Assembly: GCF_027158485.1 (NCBI RefSeq)
Contig: NZ_JAMKYJ010000012.1
Strand: one strand, 5' to 3'
Length of the DNA stretch: 64,000 nucleotides
DNA from: Oxalobacter formigenes
Lineage (GTDB): Bacteria; Pseudomonadota; Gammaproteobacteria; Burkholderiales; Burkholderiaceae_D
Numbering within the stretch: the stretch's first letter is position 1; each line of letters opens with the position of its first letter. The translations under genes and the position numbers were made by a program. The notes under the pieces were generated by a model that saw nothing but the letters and a program-made list of their open reading frames with translations, was not told the origin of the DNA and did no database searches. Shown one piece after another: positions 31,322-40,468 of the stretch.

Positions 31322-33937
31322 ATGTTGAAACATTCAAGAATCGACGGCCAGAATTTCTACGGCACAATAGCCGTGATCAGCGCGATTGTGTTTGCCGTCG
31401 TTTATTCTGCCGTTTTTATCTTCAGTGCCTTTACTCTGAATAAAAATCTGGATATTCATGACAAATATCCTCTGGAGATTACTTCCAATTCTCATGAAAT
31501 GAGAAAAAATATTTCTCACATGGAAGTGGCACTGGGAAGATTGACGAGCGATACTTCGGCGAAAAATATCCGTTTGGTCAAACAGGAATTGGCTAAAGGC
31601 AAAAACGAAGTTGAAAAAAACCTGACCTATCTCGCTTCCAATTTTCTGGGGCCTCCAGAAAATGTCACGGATATCAAGACGGCATTGAAAGAACTGTATT
31701 CCCGTCAGGACAAGGTTCTTTCGATGGCTGCCGGAAATGCCAGTCTCAATGATTATATTTATGGTGAAATGGCGAAATATTACGTCGATGTTGACAGGAA
31801 GATATTGAAAATTGTCGACTTCACGAAAATAAAAAGACGGGAAATAGCGGAAAAATCCGCTTTTTTCGTTTATTTCAGCATTGTTGTTTCCGTGTCCCTG
31901 CTATTGCTGATTGTCGGTCTGGCCTTGCTTTTACAGCGTAGGGCTGCCAGAAATTTCAGGGAACGACAGTTTCATGACAATATTCTGAGAATCATTGCGG
32001 AAAATGTCGAGAATGTTTTCATTCTTTTCAATTCAAGGTCCGGAATGGTCGAATACGTTTCACATAACGCAAAACGTATTCTGGGAATAGATTACAGGGA
32101 TTTGCGACAGACTCCGCAGCAATTATCCGATTTGTGTGTTTCCGAAGATGCCAATCCAGTTTCCGAAATGTTGGGTGTGCATTCTTTAAAGGAACCGGTC
32201 ACTCATGAAGTGCGCCTTAAAAACCCCATTTCTGGCAAGGTTTGCTGGATGTTGGCCAGTCTGTATCCGGTTCGCGAGAAAGCTGACGATTTTGGTGATC
32301 GTTATATTCTGGTGATTTCCGACTTGACAGAAATACGCAAAACGCAGGAAGTGCTTAAAGATGCACTGGTCAATGCACAGAATGCCAATAATGCGAAAAG
32401 CACGTTTCTCTCGCGAATGAGTCATGAGATCCGGACTCCGATGAATGCCATTATCGGAATGACTGCCATTGCGACAACCGCGCTGAATGACCGGTCGAAA
32501 ATTGAAAACTGTCTTTCCAAAATTGCGTTTTCATCGCGCCACCTGATGATGCTGATCAACGATGTTCTGGACATGTCCAAAATCGAAAGTGGCAAACTGA
32601 CCCTGACATATGAACCGTTCGAGCTTTCCGATCTGATTTCGAATATCGGTTCCATCATTTATCCACAGGCGGCTTTCAAGAAACAGGAGTTTGAAATCAA
32701 CGTCAATGTCAGCCACGAATGCCTGACAGGTGATGTATTGAGGACCAATCAGATACTGATCAACATTCTTTCCAATGCGGTCAAATTCACTCCGGAAAAA
32801 GGACATATCCGTCTCAGGATTGAAGAGATGAAGAAACGTTTCGACAGTCGTGTCTGGTTACGTTTTACCATTTCGGATGACGGGTGTGGCATGAGTGCTG
32901 AATTCATCGAGAAAATATTCACGCCCTTTGAACAGGAAACCAGAACGACACGGCTGGTGGAAGGGACCGGACTGGGGATGCCCATTACAGGCAATCTGGT
33001 TACCTTGATGGATGGCGCCATCAATGTCCAGAGTGAAGTGGACAAAGGCTCGATTTTCACAGTGGATATCGGTTTCGGTACATCTGGCGAAAAACACTCC
33101 AGACAGCGACTGGATATTGAAAAACTCAAAATACTCGTTGTCGACGATGATATGGATACATGTGAACACACTGCCCTCATCCTTGACAGGATGGGAATGT
33201 CGGCAGAGTGGGTGATGTCGGGTAATGATGCGATTGCAAAGGTCGTTGATGCCCATTCCGGCAGAGATGATTACGATGTCGTATTTATCGACTGGAAGAT
33301 GCCGGAAATGGATGGGATCGAAACAACCCGGCAAATACGAAAAAAACTGGGTCCGGACACCCTGATTATCATCATCAGTGCATATGACTGGTCGGATATA
33401 GAAAAAGAGGCTCGTGAAGCCGGCGCCGATGCGTTCATTTCCAAACCCATGCTCTCTTCATCCATTTACCAGACACTTGTTTCAGTATCGTACAAGACAC
33501 ATTCGCCCATACATGAACGGAATATCGATAAGGTTTTGGCTGATAAAAGGATTCTGGTCGCAGAAGATAATGATTTGAATCAGGAAATCATGACAGAGTT
33601 GCTAAAACAGGCAGGCGCGAAAGTCGATATTGCAAAAGATGGGATTGAAGTTGTCAATAAGTTTGCCAATTCCTTTCCGGAAACATATGATCTTATATTA
33701 ATGGATATCCAAATGCCTTATTGCGATGGCTATGAAGCAACGAAAGCAATTCGTTGTCTGGATCGTCATGATGCAAAATCCATACCTGTCATTGCCATGA
33801 CGGCAAATGTTTTCGCCAGCGATATTGCTGCTTCCAAAGCGGCAGGTATGAACGGTCATTTGGGCAAACCCGTTGATATGGACTTATTGTATCGAACGAT
33901 CGCTGGACAACTGGAGAAGATGGAATATGAATCTTAA
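31322..33937 (+). CDS. Membrane hybrid histidine kinase (PAS, HisKA, HATPase, two REC)
   Basis: An 871-residue sensor kinase. Start: ATG 31322 with GAGGA nine bases upstream is preferred over ATG 31304. Two membrane segments (~13-36 and ~180-203) frame a ~140-residue periplasmic helical sensor. A PAS domain (~215-335), a HisKA dimerisation domain with the phospho-accepting His368 (MSHEIRTPMN), an HATPase domain (NAVKFTPE, DDGCGM, GTGLGMPI), and two receiver domains follow, with phospho-Asp at 657 (FIDWKMP) and 795 (LMDIQMP). The reading frame overlaps the Hpt gene by 11 bp, and a response regulator follows, so the likely route is His368, REC, Hpt, then the regulator. The signal sensed is unknown. 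Confidence 0.93.
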   Translation: MLKHSRIDGQNFYGTIAVISAIVFAVVYSAVFIFSAFTLNKNLDIHDKYPLEITSNSHEMRKNISHMEVALGRLTSDTSAKNIRLVKQELAKGKNEVEKNLTYLASNFLGPPENVTDIKTALKELYSRQDKVLSMAAGNASLNDYIYGEMAKYYVDVDRKILKIVDFTKIKRREIAEKSAFFVYFSIVVSVSLLLLIVGLALLLQRRAARNFRERQFHDNILRIIAENVENVFILFNSRSGMVEYVSHNAKRILGIDYRDLRQTPQQLSDLCVSEDANPVSEMLGVHSLKEPVTHEVRLKNPISGKVCWMLASLYPVREKADDFGDRYILVISDLTEIRKTQEVLKDALVNAQNANNAKSTFLSRMSHEIRTPMNAIIGMTAIATTALNDRSKIENCLSKIAFSSRHLMMLINDVLDMSKIESGKLTLTYEPFELSDLISNIGSIIYPQAAFKKQEFEINVNVSHECLTGDVLRTNQILINILSNAVKFTPEKGHIRLRIEEMKKRFDSRVWLRFTISDDGCGMSAEFIEKIFTPFEQETRTTRLVEGTGLGMPITGNLVTLMDGAINVQSEVDKGSIFTVDIGFGTSGEKHSRQRLDIEKLKILVVDDDMDTCEHTALILDRMGMSAEWVMSGNDAIAKVVDAHSGRDDYDVVFIDWKMPEMDGIETTRQIRKKLGPDTLIIIISAYDWSDIEKEAREAGADAFISKPMLSSSIYQTLVSVSYKTHSPIHERNIDKVLADKRILVAEDNDLNQEIMTELLKQAGAKVDIAKDGIEVVNKFANSFPETYDLILMDIQMPYCDGYEATKAIRCLDRHDAKSIPVIAMTANVFASDIAASKAAGMNGHLGKPVDMDLLYRTIAGQLEKMEYES

Positions 33938-34283
33938 AGATGCACTGGAACTGGCAGGAGTCGATTATGAAATGACCCTGAACCGGTTCTCCAATAATGC
34001 GATGCTTTTGGAAAGGTTTGTGAAAAAATTCCCCAATGACAAGACTTTTGAGGAACTGGATGCCGCTGTTGGTGACAAGCGTTATGGCGATGTTGAACGG
34101 TCCGCGCATACGTTGAAGGGAATTGCCGCCAATCTCGGATTTCAATATTTGTCCGACCTGAGTGCGGAAGTGGTCAATCTTGTCAGATCCGATCATTACG
34201 ACAAGGACAATATCGGAATTGCCTTTTCCAGAGTGGCAGAAGAATACGAAAAAGTTGTTTCCTGTGTAAATCGTTTAGACTAG
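33927..34283 (+). CDS. Histidine phosphotransfer (Hpt) protein
   Basis: A 118-residue, all-helical Hpt protein with the phospho-accepting His61 in AHTLKGIAANLG and a following LVRSDHY...FSRVAEEYEKVV helix. It begins inside the end of the kinase gene (ATG 33927, 11-bp overlap) and is therefore translationally coupled. It probably passes phosphate from the kinase's receiver to the downstream response regulator. Confidence 0.9.
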   Translation: MNLKDALELAGVDYEMTLNRFSNNAMLLERFVKKFPNDKTFEELDAAVGDKRYGDVERSAHTLKGIAANLGFQYLSDLSAEVVNLVRSDHYDKDNIGIAFSRVAEEYEKVVSCVNRLD

Positions 34284-34295
34284 TTGAATGTTCTG

Positions 34296-36425
34296 ATGGA
34301 TAAACAAACCATTCTGATTGTTGATGATGTCGAATTGAACCGGGCTATTCTGGCCGAACTTTTCAGCGATATCTACCATATCCTGGAAGCCGAGAACGGC
34401 CGGGAAGCCCTCGATATTCTTGAAAAAGATATCGATCAGGTCGTGATGGTATTGCTCGATATTGTCATGCCTGTAATGGATGGTTTTGAAGTCTTGCAGG
34501 AAATGACAGACAGGAAACTGATCGAACAGGTCCCTGTCATATTGATTACTTCCGAAAATTCTGACAGGGCGGCCCTTCAGGGATATCAGCTCGGGGTTTC
34601 GGATATCATCAACAAACCGTTCAATCCCGAAGTCGTCAAAAGACGTGTCGCCAACGTTATCGAGTTGTTCATGCATAAATCCAACCTGGAAAAGCTGGTT
34701 GGAAAACAGATTGAAACACTGGAAAAACAGGCGAACAAACTCAATCAGGTCAATAATTTCCTCATTGAAACCCTGAGTACCGCCGTCGAATTCCGTAATT
34801 GCGAATCGGGACAGCATATCAAGCGAATCCGTCACACTACCCAGATTCTTCTCGAGGCGATGTCAAAGGAATATCCGGAATATGCATTGTCGCCATATCA
34901 TATCGAAAAGATATCCAGCGCTTCTGCCATGCACGATATCGGAAAAATCGCCATTCCCGATTACATCCTGAACAAACCGGGCAAACTGACATCTGAAGAA
35001 TTCGAAATCATGAAAGCACATTGCATTCGTGGATGCGAGTTCCTCCAGAGCATTCATTATGCGCAGGATGAGGAATATTTCCGTTTCTGTTACGAGATTT
35101 GCAGGCACCATCATGAACGGTGGGACGGCAATGGTTATCCGGACAGATTGAAGGGCGATAATATTCCCATCTGGGCACAGGTTGTTTCACTGGCAGACGT
35201 TTACGATGCGCTGACCAGCAAACGGGTTTACAAGAATGCCTATTCGCACGAAAAAGCGGTGAAAATGATACTGGGTGGTGAATGTGGCGTTTTCAATCCG
35301 AAATTGTTGAAGGTATTCATCAAGGTTGCCCCTGTTCTTGAACGGGATCTGGCGTCCAATGAAGAAATCGCCGATACGGAATTTTCGGTATGTTCTTTTG
35401 TTCCTGCACAGGAAGTTCAGGCCAAACAGGAAGAATCCGGATTGTCTTCCAGAACATTGAGGCTCTTGGAACTGGAACGGGAAAAATATCGCATTCTTTC
35501 CGAACTGTCGGGAGATATCGTTTTCAATTACGATACAAAGTCGGATGTACTGGAATTTTCAGAGAAATATTACGATCTTTTCCACCGGGATATCCGGATT
35601 CCGGATGCACGGGATACGATAGAACGCTCGGAAGTCATTCATCCCGACGATCGATCTCTCTTTCTCAAGCGTTTGACCGAGCTGACTCCCAAGTTTCCAA
35701 GTTGCCGGATCGAACTTCGCATGATGGTGCCTGATCAGGGCTTCCAGTGGTTCGAAGTCAGTGTGAACGCGTTGTGGAATACGGAAACCAATGTGGAATG
35801 TGTCGGTTATCTTGGCAAGCTCGTCAATATCCACGAACGCAAGACTGAAGCCAATCTGTTGAGAAAACAGGCCAATATGGATTCCCTGACCGAGCTGGAT
35901 AACCGCAAACGCATCCGGGAACGGCTTATCAGCCTTTTCGAGGAAAACAAAAAGGAAGAGGGGGCGTTTTTCTTTATCGATATTGATAATTTCAAGGCTA
36001 TCAACGACAATCTGGGTCATATGTTCGGCGACGAAATCCTGAGATATATAGCCAGCGAAATCAAGAGGAAAGTCCGTTCAACCGATATTGTCGGTCGCAT
36101 CGGTGGTGACGAATTCGTCGCTTTTCTGCGCAATTCCTCATCGGAGAAAGCGGTTGCCGAGAAAGCGCGGGATATTTGCGACCTGTTCAGGAATACCTAC
36201 AAGGAGCTGATCGACAAATACAATGTATCCTGCAGCGTCGGCATTTCCCTTTTCCCGCGTGATGGAGAGACTTATGAAGAACTTTTCCATAATGCCGACA
36301 GGGCACTGTACTATGCCAAGGAAAGAGGCAAGAACGGTTATGCGTTTTATAATGAAACGATGGGCAATTCCGATTTCAAGACTGTGCTGACAAACGTGGT
36401 CGACAGCTATCAACTGGTCAAATAG
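34296..36425 (+). CDS. Response regulator with HD-GYP, PAS and GGDEF domains
   Basis: A 709-residue protein with domains in order: receiver (1-~125, phospho-Asp55 in LLDIVMP, Lys in NKPF), a coiled-coil linker, an HD-GYP phosphodiesterase (~160-340; His213-Asp214 in MHDIGK, RHHHERWDGNGYP with GYP at 280-282), a PAS domain (~400-530), and a GGDEF cyclase (~545-700; GGDEF 603-607, with an RSTD inhibitory site five residues before it). Both enzymatic motifs are intact, so one protein could both make and break c-di-GMP. ATG 34296 is preferred over a TTG at 34284; both lie just past the Hpt stop. Confidence 0.93.
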   Translation: MDKQTILIVDDVELNRAILAELFSDIYHILEAENGREALDILEKDIDQVVMVLLDIVMPVMDGFEVLQEMTDRKLIEQVPVILITSENSDRAALQGYQLGVSDIINKPFNPEVVKRRVANVIELFMHKSNLEKLVGKQIETLEKQANKLNQVNNFLIETLSTAVEFRNCESGQHIKRIRHTTQILLEAMSKEYPEYALSPYHIEKISSASAMHDIGKIAIPDYILNKPGKLTSEEFEIMKAHCIRGCEFLQSIHYAQDEEYFRFCYEICRHHHERWDGNGYPDRLKGDNIPIWAQVVSLADVYDALTSKRVYKNAYSHEKAVKMILGGECGVFNPKLLKVFIKVAPVLERDLASNEEIADTEFSVCSFVPAQEVQAKQEESGLSSRTLRLLELEREKYRILSELSGDIVFNYDTKSDVLEFSEKYYDLFHRDIRIPDARDTIERSEVIHPDDRSLFLKRLTELTPKFPSCRIELRMMVPDQGFQWFEVSVNALWNTETNVECVGYLGKLVNIHERKTEANLLRKQANMDSLTELDNRKRIRERLISLFEENKKEEGAFFFIDIDNFKAINDNLGHMFGDEILRYIASEIKRKVRSTDIVGRIGGDEFVAFLRNSSSEKAVAEKARDICDLFRNTYKELIDKYNVSCSVGISLFPRDGETYEELFHNADRALYYAKERGKNGYAFYNETMGNSDFKTVLTNVVDSYQLVK

Positions 36426-36466
36426 GTTTCCCTGCAAATGGATGCATAAAATCCGGTTTTGCCGTT

Positions 36467-37594
36467 TCAGGCAGGATACAGTGCACCAAGTGTCCGAAGT
36501 CCCCTTGCCCCGGTAACAGAAGGGAGATTGCCGGGTTTGCCGATCATGAAACGATGCGCCAGCCAGGCAAAGGCAAGCGCTTCGACATGCATCGGGTCTA
36601 CTCCCAGTGCATCGCTGGTTCGCAACATGGCCGGGATGTTTTTCTTTCTGAGCAATTGTCCGATCAGTTTCATCAGAAACGGGTTTTTTGCCCCGCCGCC
36701 GCAAATATAAATGTCGTCTACAAAGGATGCATGATCACGGATAGCGTCAGTGATCGTTTCTGCAGTCAGATTCGTCAGGGTTGACTGAACATCGGAAGGT
36801 TCGAGCCGTTCGAAAGAATCCGATGTCGAGAATACGGAATCCAGCCAGTTCAGATTGAAAAGATCGCGTCCGGTGCTTTTGGGAGGAACTTGTCCAAAGA
36901 AGGGCTCTTTCAGTAATGCCATGAGCAATTCTGGCGAGCAGACACCGCTTTTTCCCCATTTGCCGTCTTCATCGTAATTTTTTTTCAGGTGCTTGCCGAC
37001 CCATGCGTCCATCAGCATATTTCCGGGGCCGGTATCGAAACCGGAAACGGACCCGTCAGGATTCAAAATACTGATATTGGCAATACCACCGATATTGATC
37101 ACGGCGCGGGAGGCATGCTGGCTGCCGAAAACGGCGTAATGGAAAGCGGGAACCAGAGGCGCTCCCTGTCCATTCGCTGCAATGTCCCTGCTTCTGAAAT
37201 CGCCGATAACGTTTATCTGCGTGAGTTCGGCAAGAAGAGCCGGGTTATTGGTCTGGCGTGTAAAACCGAGTTCTGGGCGGTGACGGATAGTTTGGCCATG
37301 AGCGCCGATAGCCCGTACATTTTCCGCGGAGATGCTTTTTTTCTGAAGCAGCGTATAAACGCATTCGGCATACAGGACAGAGAGCCTGTTGGCGGCAAGC
37401 GCTTCTTTTTCGATTTCATTGTGTCCGGGTAATTGCAGGGACATCAGCTGTTGACGCAATGGCCCATCGAACGGAACGTGGGCGGTTTCGAGAATACCGA
37501 TTTCTCCGCCATCGTACTCATCCGGTATAGAGCTCAGGACGCCGTCAACGCCATCCAGACTGGTGCCTGACATCAGGCCTATGTAAAGAGACAT
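36467..37594 (-). CDS. anmK: Anhydro-N-acetylmuramic acid kinase
   Basis: AnmK phosphorylates and opens 1,6-anhydroMurNAc during cell-wall recycling. The 375-residue ASKHA-fold enzyme has LYIGLMSGTSLDGVDGVL at the N terminus, GAHGQTIRHRP, NPALLAELT, VINIGGIANIS, FDTGPGNMLMDAW and ICGGGAKNPFLM. It lies 21 bp behind the M23 peptidase gene, so one transcript would link wall hydrolysis with recycling. Confidence 0.96.
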   Translation of the reverse strand: MSLYIGLMSGTSLDGVDGVLSSIPDEYDGGEIGILETAHVPFDGPLRQQLMSLQLPGHNEIEKEALAANRLSVLYAECVYTLLQKKSISAENVRAIGAHGQTIRHRPELGFTRQTNNPALLAELTQINVIGDFRSRDIAANGQGAPLVPAFHYAVFGSQHASRAVINIGGIANISILNPDGSVSGFDTGPGNMLMDAWVGKHLKKNYDEDGKWGKSGVCSPELLMALLKEPFFGQVPPKSTGRDLFNLNWLDSVFSTSDSFERLEPSDVQSTLTNLTAETITDAIRDHASFVDDIYICGGGAKNPFLMKLIGQLLRKKNIPAMLRTSDALGVDPMHVEALAFAWLAHRFMIGKPGNLPSVTGARGLRTLGALYPA

Positions 37595-37615
37595 AACGTT
37601 AAAGGATGATGCTTT

Positions 37616-39037
37616 TCAGTTGCTGGCAGCCTGTCTCTGATGGGACGACGAATCCATCAGGGAAAATCGGTGTTGCATATCGGCCAGATTCGCCTTGAAT
37701 TTTACCATTTCCCTTGCAGTCAACGGATGGGCATTCGGCATATCTATTTTCGTCGGGTTCTGCTGGACGTTATTGACCCTGAATTCATAATGAAGATGTG
37801 GGCCGGTACTGAGGCCGGTTGATCCAACGTATCCGATGATGTCGCCCTGACTTACCTTTTTGCCTCTGGACATACCCGGAGCGATGCGGCTCATATGTCC
37901 GTAAGCAGTGGAATATGCACCCCAATGTTTTAAAACGATAAAGTTGCCGTAGCCGTTTTGCCATCCCGAGAAATTGATTGTACCGTCTGCAGCCGCGCGG
38001 ATCGGGGTTCCCGTCGGAGCGGCAAAATCGATGCCTTTGTGTTGTCTGATATTGCCCGTGACCGGATGGACACGCGTTGCAAAACCGGATGAGACGCGAG
38101 TAAATTCAAGAGGCGATTTCAAAAAAGCCTTTTTGTTGGATTTGCCGCTGAAATCGTAATAATCGCCTTTGCCGGGCAAGCGTTCGAACCAGATAATTTG
38201 ATGAGTCTCGCCCGCATTGACGAATTCGGCAGCCAGAATATTACCCGTTCTTAACAATTTCCCGTTTTGCCAGAACGTTTCATAAACGACATTGAAGTGA
38301 TCCCCGCGACGCAAATCGGAATTGAAATCGATATGGGTAGAAAACATTTCGATCAGTTTTTTCGTGACGGCGTCCGGGACACCGGCGGTGTCCGTTGCAC
38401 CGAAGAGGGAAGACTGTATCGTCCCGGAGCGCATTTCGACAATTCTTTCGGTTTTTGCCACTTCGTTGGACGAGGTAAAACCGGCATCGGTTCGGGTGAC
38501 GACGATGGTGACACCTTCCTGTGGATCGGTTGTCGCAGCAGAGAGCCAGTATAAAGTACCCTTGTCGTCAGTTTTAGCCTGAACGGTCCTGCCTGCTTTC
38601 AAATGCAGGAACGCTTTGGCTTTCTCATCCGATTTGATGAACTGGAAGGCTTGCTGGTCATCCACTCCGAGTCGTGTCAAAAGCGTGCCGAGCGTGTCGC
38701 CCGGACGAATCTTGTCTTCCCGTGCAAAGAATTGTTTTTCACCACGCAATTTTTCAAGCTGGTCAGAAAGGGAGGGAAGCGGGATGTCTTCTTTAACGGT
38801 AGTAACAGTGATGTTATCTTTGTCAGGCGGAGAACCGGGAGCGGTTGCGGCGGCGCCGAATGCAATAAAGGCGAAAGAGAGAGCGACTACTGAAACACCA
38901 CGGGTTTTCTGGCATCGGCCCAGAAGCGATTTTTTTGCTTTCTGGAATAATGGATGCTGTTTCAATTCCTGAACCGAGAGAATTCGTTGTGCTTTCCCGA
39001 TAGATAGAAGATGTTTCAGTTTCTCGATGAACCGCAT
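37616..39037 (-). CDS. M23 peptidase (LytM), membrane-anchored
   Basis: A 473-residue protein with one membrane segment (~48-66) after a basic cytoplasmic tail, a periplasmic region with a LysM/OapA-like segment (IRPGDTLGTLLTRLGV), and a C-terminal LytM domain with metal ligands in HKGIDFAAPTG, AYGHMS and GPHLHYEFRV. All the zinc ligands appear present, so it is probably an active endopeptidase that cuts peptidoglycan cross-links. The ATG has a good GAGGA site. In Burkholderiales this gene usually lies between tyrS and anmK, as here. Confidence 0.92.
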   Translation of the reverse strand: MRFIEKLKHLLSIGKAQRILSVQELKQHPLFQKAKKSLLGRCQKTRGVSVVALSFAFIAFGAAATAPGSPPDKDNITVTTVKEDIPLPSLSDQLEKLRGEKQFFAREDKIRPGDTLGTLLTRLGVDDQQAFQFIKSDEKAKAFLHLKAGRTVQAKTDDKGTLYWLSAATTDPQEGVTIVVTRTDAGFTSSNEVAKTERIVEMRSGTIQSSLFGATDTAGVPDAVTKKLIEMFSTHIDFNSDLRRGDHFNVVYETFWQNGKLLRTGNILAAEFVNAGETHQIIWFERLPGKGDYYDFSGKSNKKAFLKSPLEFTRVSSGFATRVHPVTGNIRQHKGIDFAAPTGTPIRAAADGTINFSGWQNGYGNFIVLKHWGAYSTAYGHMSRIAPGMSRGKKVSQGDIIGYVGSTGLSTGPHLHYEFRVNNVQQNPTKIDMPNAHPLTAREMVKFKANLADMQHRFSLMDSSSHQRQAASN

Positions 39038-39176
39038 TAAATTCCTCTTATTGCCGCAATCAGTTAAAATTCACTTTTCTGCACCATTCTCTTCTTATTA
39101 TTTTTATGGGATCAGGCATTTGCAAAATTGCCGGAAGTCCACATTATACCAATACAAACTGTCATAAATTAATGAA

Positions 39177-40421
39177 ATGAACGAAAAAAATTCTGCGCCT
39201 GCTGCCGATGAGTTGCCTGTATCCGATGCCGTCAGGGAAGCGATGGCGATTACATTGCGTGGTTGCGACGAACTCCTGATCGAATCCGAATTTGCCCAGA
39301 AACTCGCCCGTTCCGAAAAAACGGGAAAACCGCTCCGCATCAAGCTGGGGCTGGATCCGACTGCACCGGATTTGCATCTGGGTCATACGGTTGTATTGAA
39401 TAAAATGCGCCAGTTGCAGAATCTCGGACATGTCGTGATATTCCTGATCGGTGATTTCACGTCGATGATCGGTGATCCCAGCGGAAGAAACATTACCCGT
39501 CCCCCACTGACACGCGAACAGGTCAAGGAAAATGCCATGACCTATTTTGCACAGGCCAGCCTGGTACTGGACCCCGAAAAGACAGAAATCCGCTATAACT
39601 CGGAATGGAGTGACAAGCTGGGTGCGGCTGGCATGATCCAGCTCGCTTCGCAATATACGTTGGCACGGATCATGGAGCGCGAAGACTTTGCCAACCGTTT
39701 CAAAAACGGTTTTCCGATTTCCGTGCATGAATTGCTCTATCCATTGATGCAGGGATATGATTCCGTTGCCTTGCAATCCGATCTGGAACTGGGCGGCACG
39801 GACCAGAAATTCAATCTGCTGGTCGGTCGTGAATTGCAGCGTCATTACAATCAGGAACCGCAATGCATATTGACGATGCCGCTTCTGGAGGGTCTGGATG
39901 GTGTTGAGAAAATGTCCAAGTCCAAGGGGAATTACGTCGGTATCACTGAACCGGCCAATATCATGTTCGGCAAACTCATGAGCATTTCCGATGAAATGAT
40001 GTGGCGCTACTACGATCTCCTGTCGTTCAAGTCCATACAGGATGTCGAACGTCTGAAAGAGGAAGTGAAAAACGGCAAAAATCCGCGTGACGTCAAGGTT
40101 GAACTGGGCAAGGAAATCGTCACCCGTTTCCACTCGGGTGCAGCAGCCGATGCGGCGCTGGAAGATTTCGTCGCCCGTTCACGTGGTGGCATTCCGGATG
40201 ACATTCCTGCCGTTTCCCTCTCCGGTGCCCCGCTGGGTATCGGGCAATTGTTGAAGCAGGCCGGTTTGTGCGCTTCCACATCGGAAGCCTTGCGCCTTGT
40301 CGATCAGGGCGGCGTTCGTATCGATAGCCAGACGATCAGCGACAGGGGCCTGAAAGTGGAAGCAGGGAGTTTTGTCGTTCAGGTCGGCAAACGCAAATTC
40401 GCCAAAGTAACTTTAGCCTGA
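39177..40421 (+). CDS. tyrS: Tyrosyl-tRNA synthetase
   Basis: TyrS charges tRNA-Tyr. The 414-residue class I synthetase has the HIGH motif as DLHLGH, the KMSKS motif in VEKMSKSKGNYVG, GDFTSMIGDPSGR, and LGGTDQKFNLLVGR, and ends with an S4 RNA-binding domain (GGVRIDSQTISDRG). The start has no clear ribosome site. It is divergent from the M23 gene across 139 bp that show no clear motif. Confidence 0.97.
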   Translation: MNEKNSAPAADELPVSDAVREAMAITLRGCDELLIESEFAQKLARSEKTGKPLRIKLGLDPTAPDLHLGHTVVLNKMRQLQNLGHVVIFLIGDFTSMIGDPSGRNITRPPLTREQVKENAMTYFAQASLVLDPEKTEIRYNSEWSDKLGAAGMIQLASQYTLARIMEREDFANRFKNGFPISVHELLYPLMQGYDSVALQSDLELGGTDQKFNLLVGRELQRHYNQEPQCILTMPLLEGLDGVEKMSKSKGNYVGITEPANIMFGKLMSISDEMMWRYYDLLSFKSIQDVERLKEEVKNGKNPRDVKVELGKEIVTRFHSGAAADAALEDFVARSRGGIPDDIPAVSLSGAPLGIGQLLKQAGLCASTSEALRLVDQGGVRIDSQTISDRGLKVEAGSFVVQVGKRKFAKVTLA

Positions 40422-40435
40422 TTCAGGCAAATGCA

Positions 40436-40468
40436 GGGGGATAACATCCGGTTCAGATGTTATCCCTG
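40436..40468. terminator. Inverted repeat between convergent tyrS and spoT
   Basis: GGGATAACATC (40438-40448) and GATGTTATCCC (40456-40466) form a perfect 11-bp stem. The right arm is part of the spoT 3' coding end. No long T-run follows on either strand, so termination efficiency is uncertain. Confidence 0.55.
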
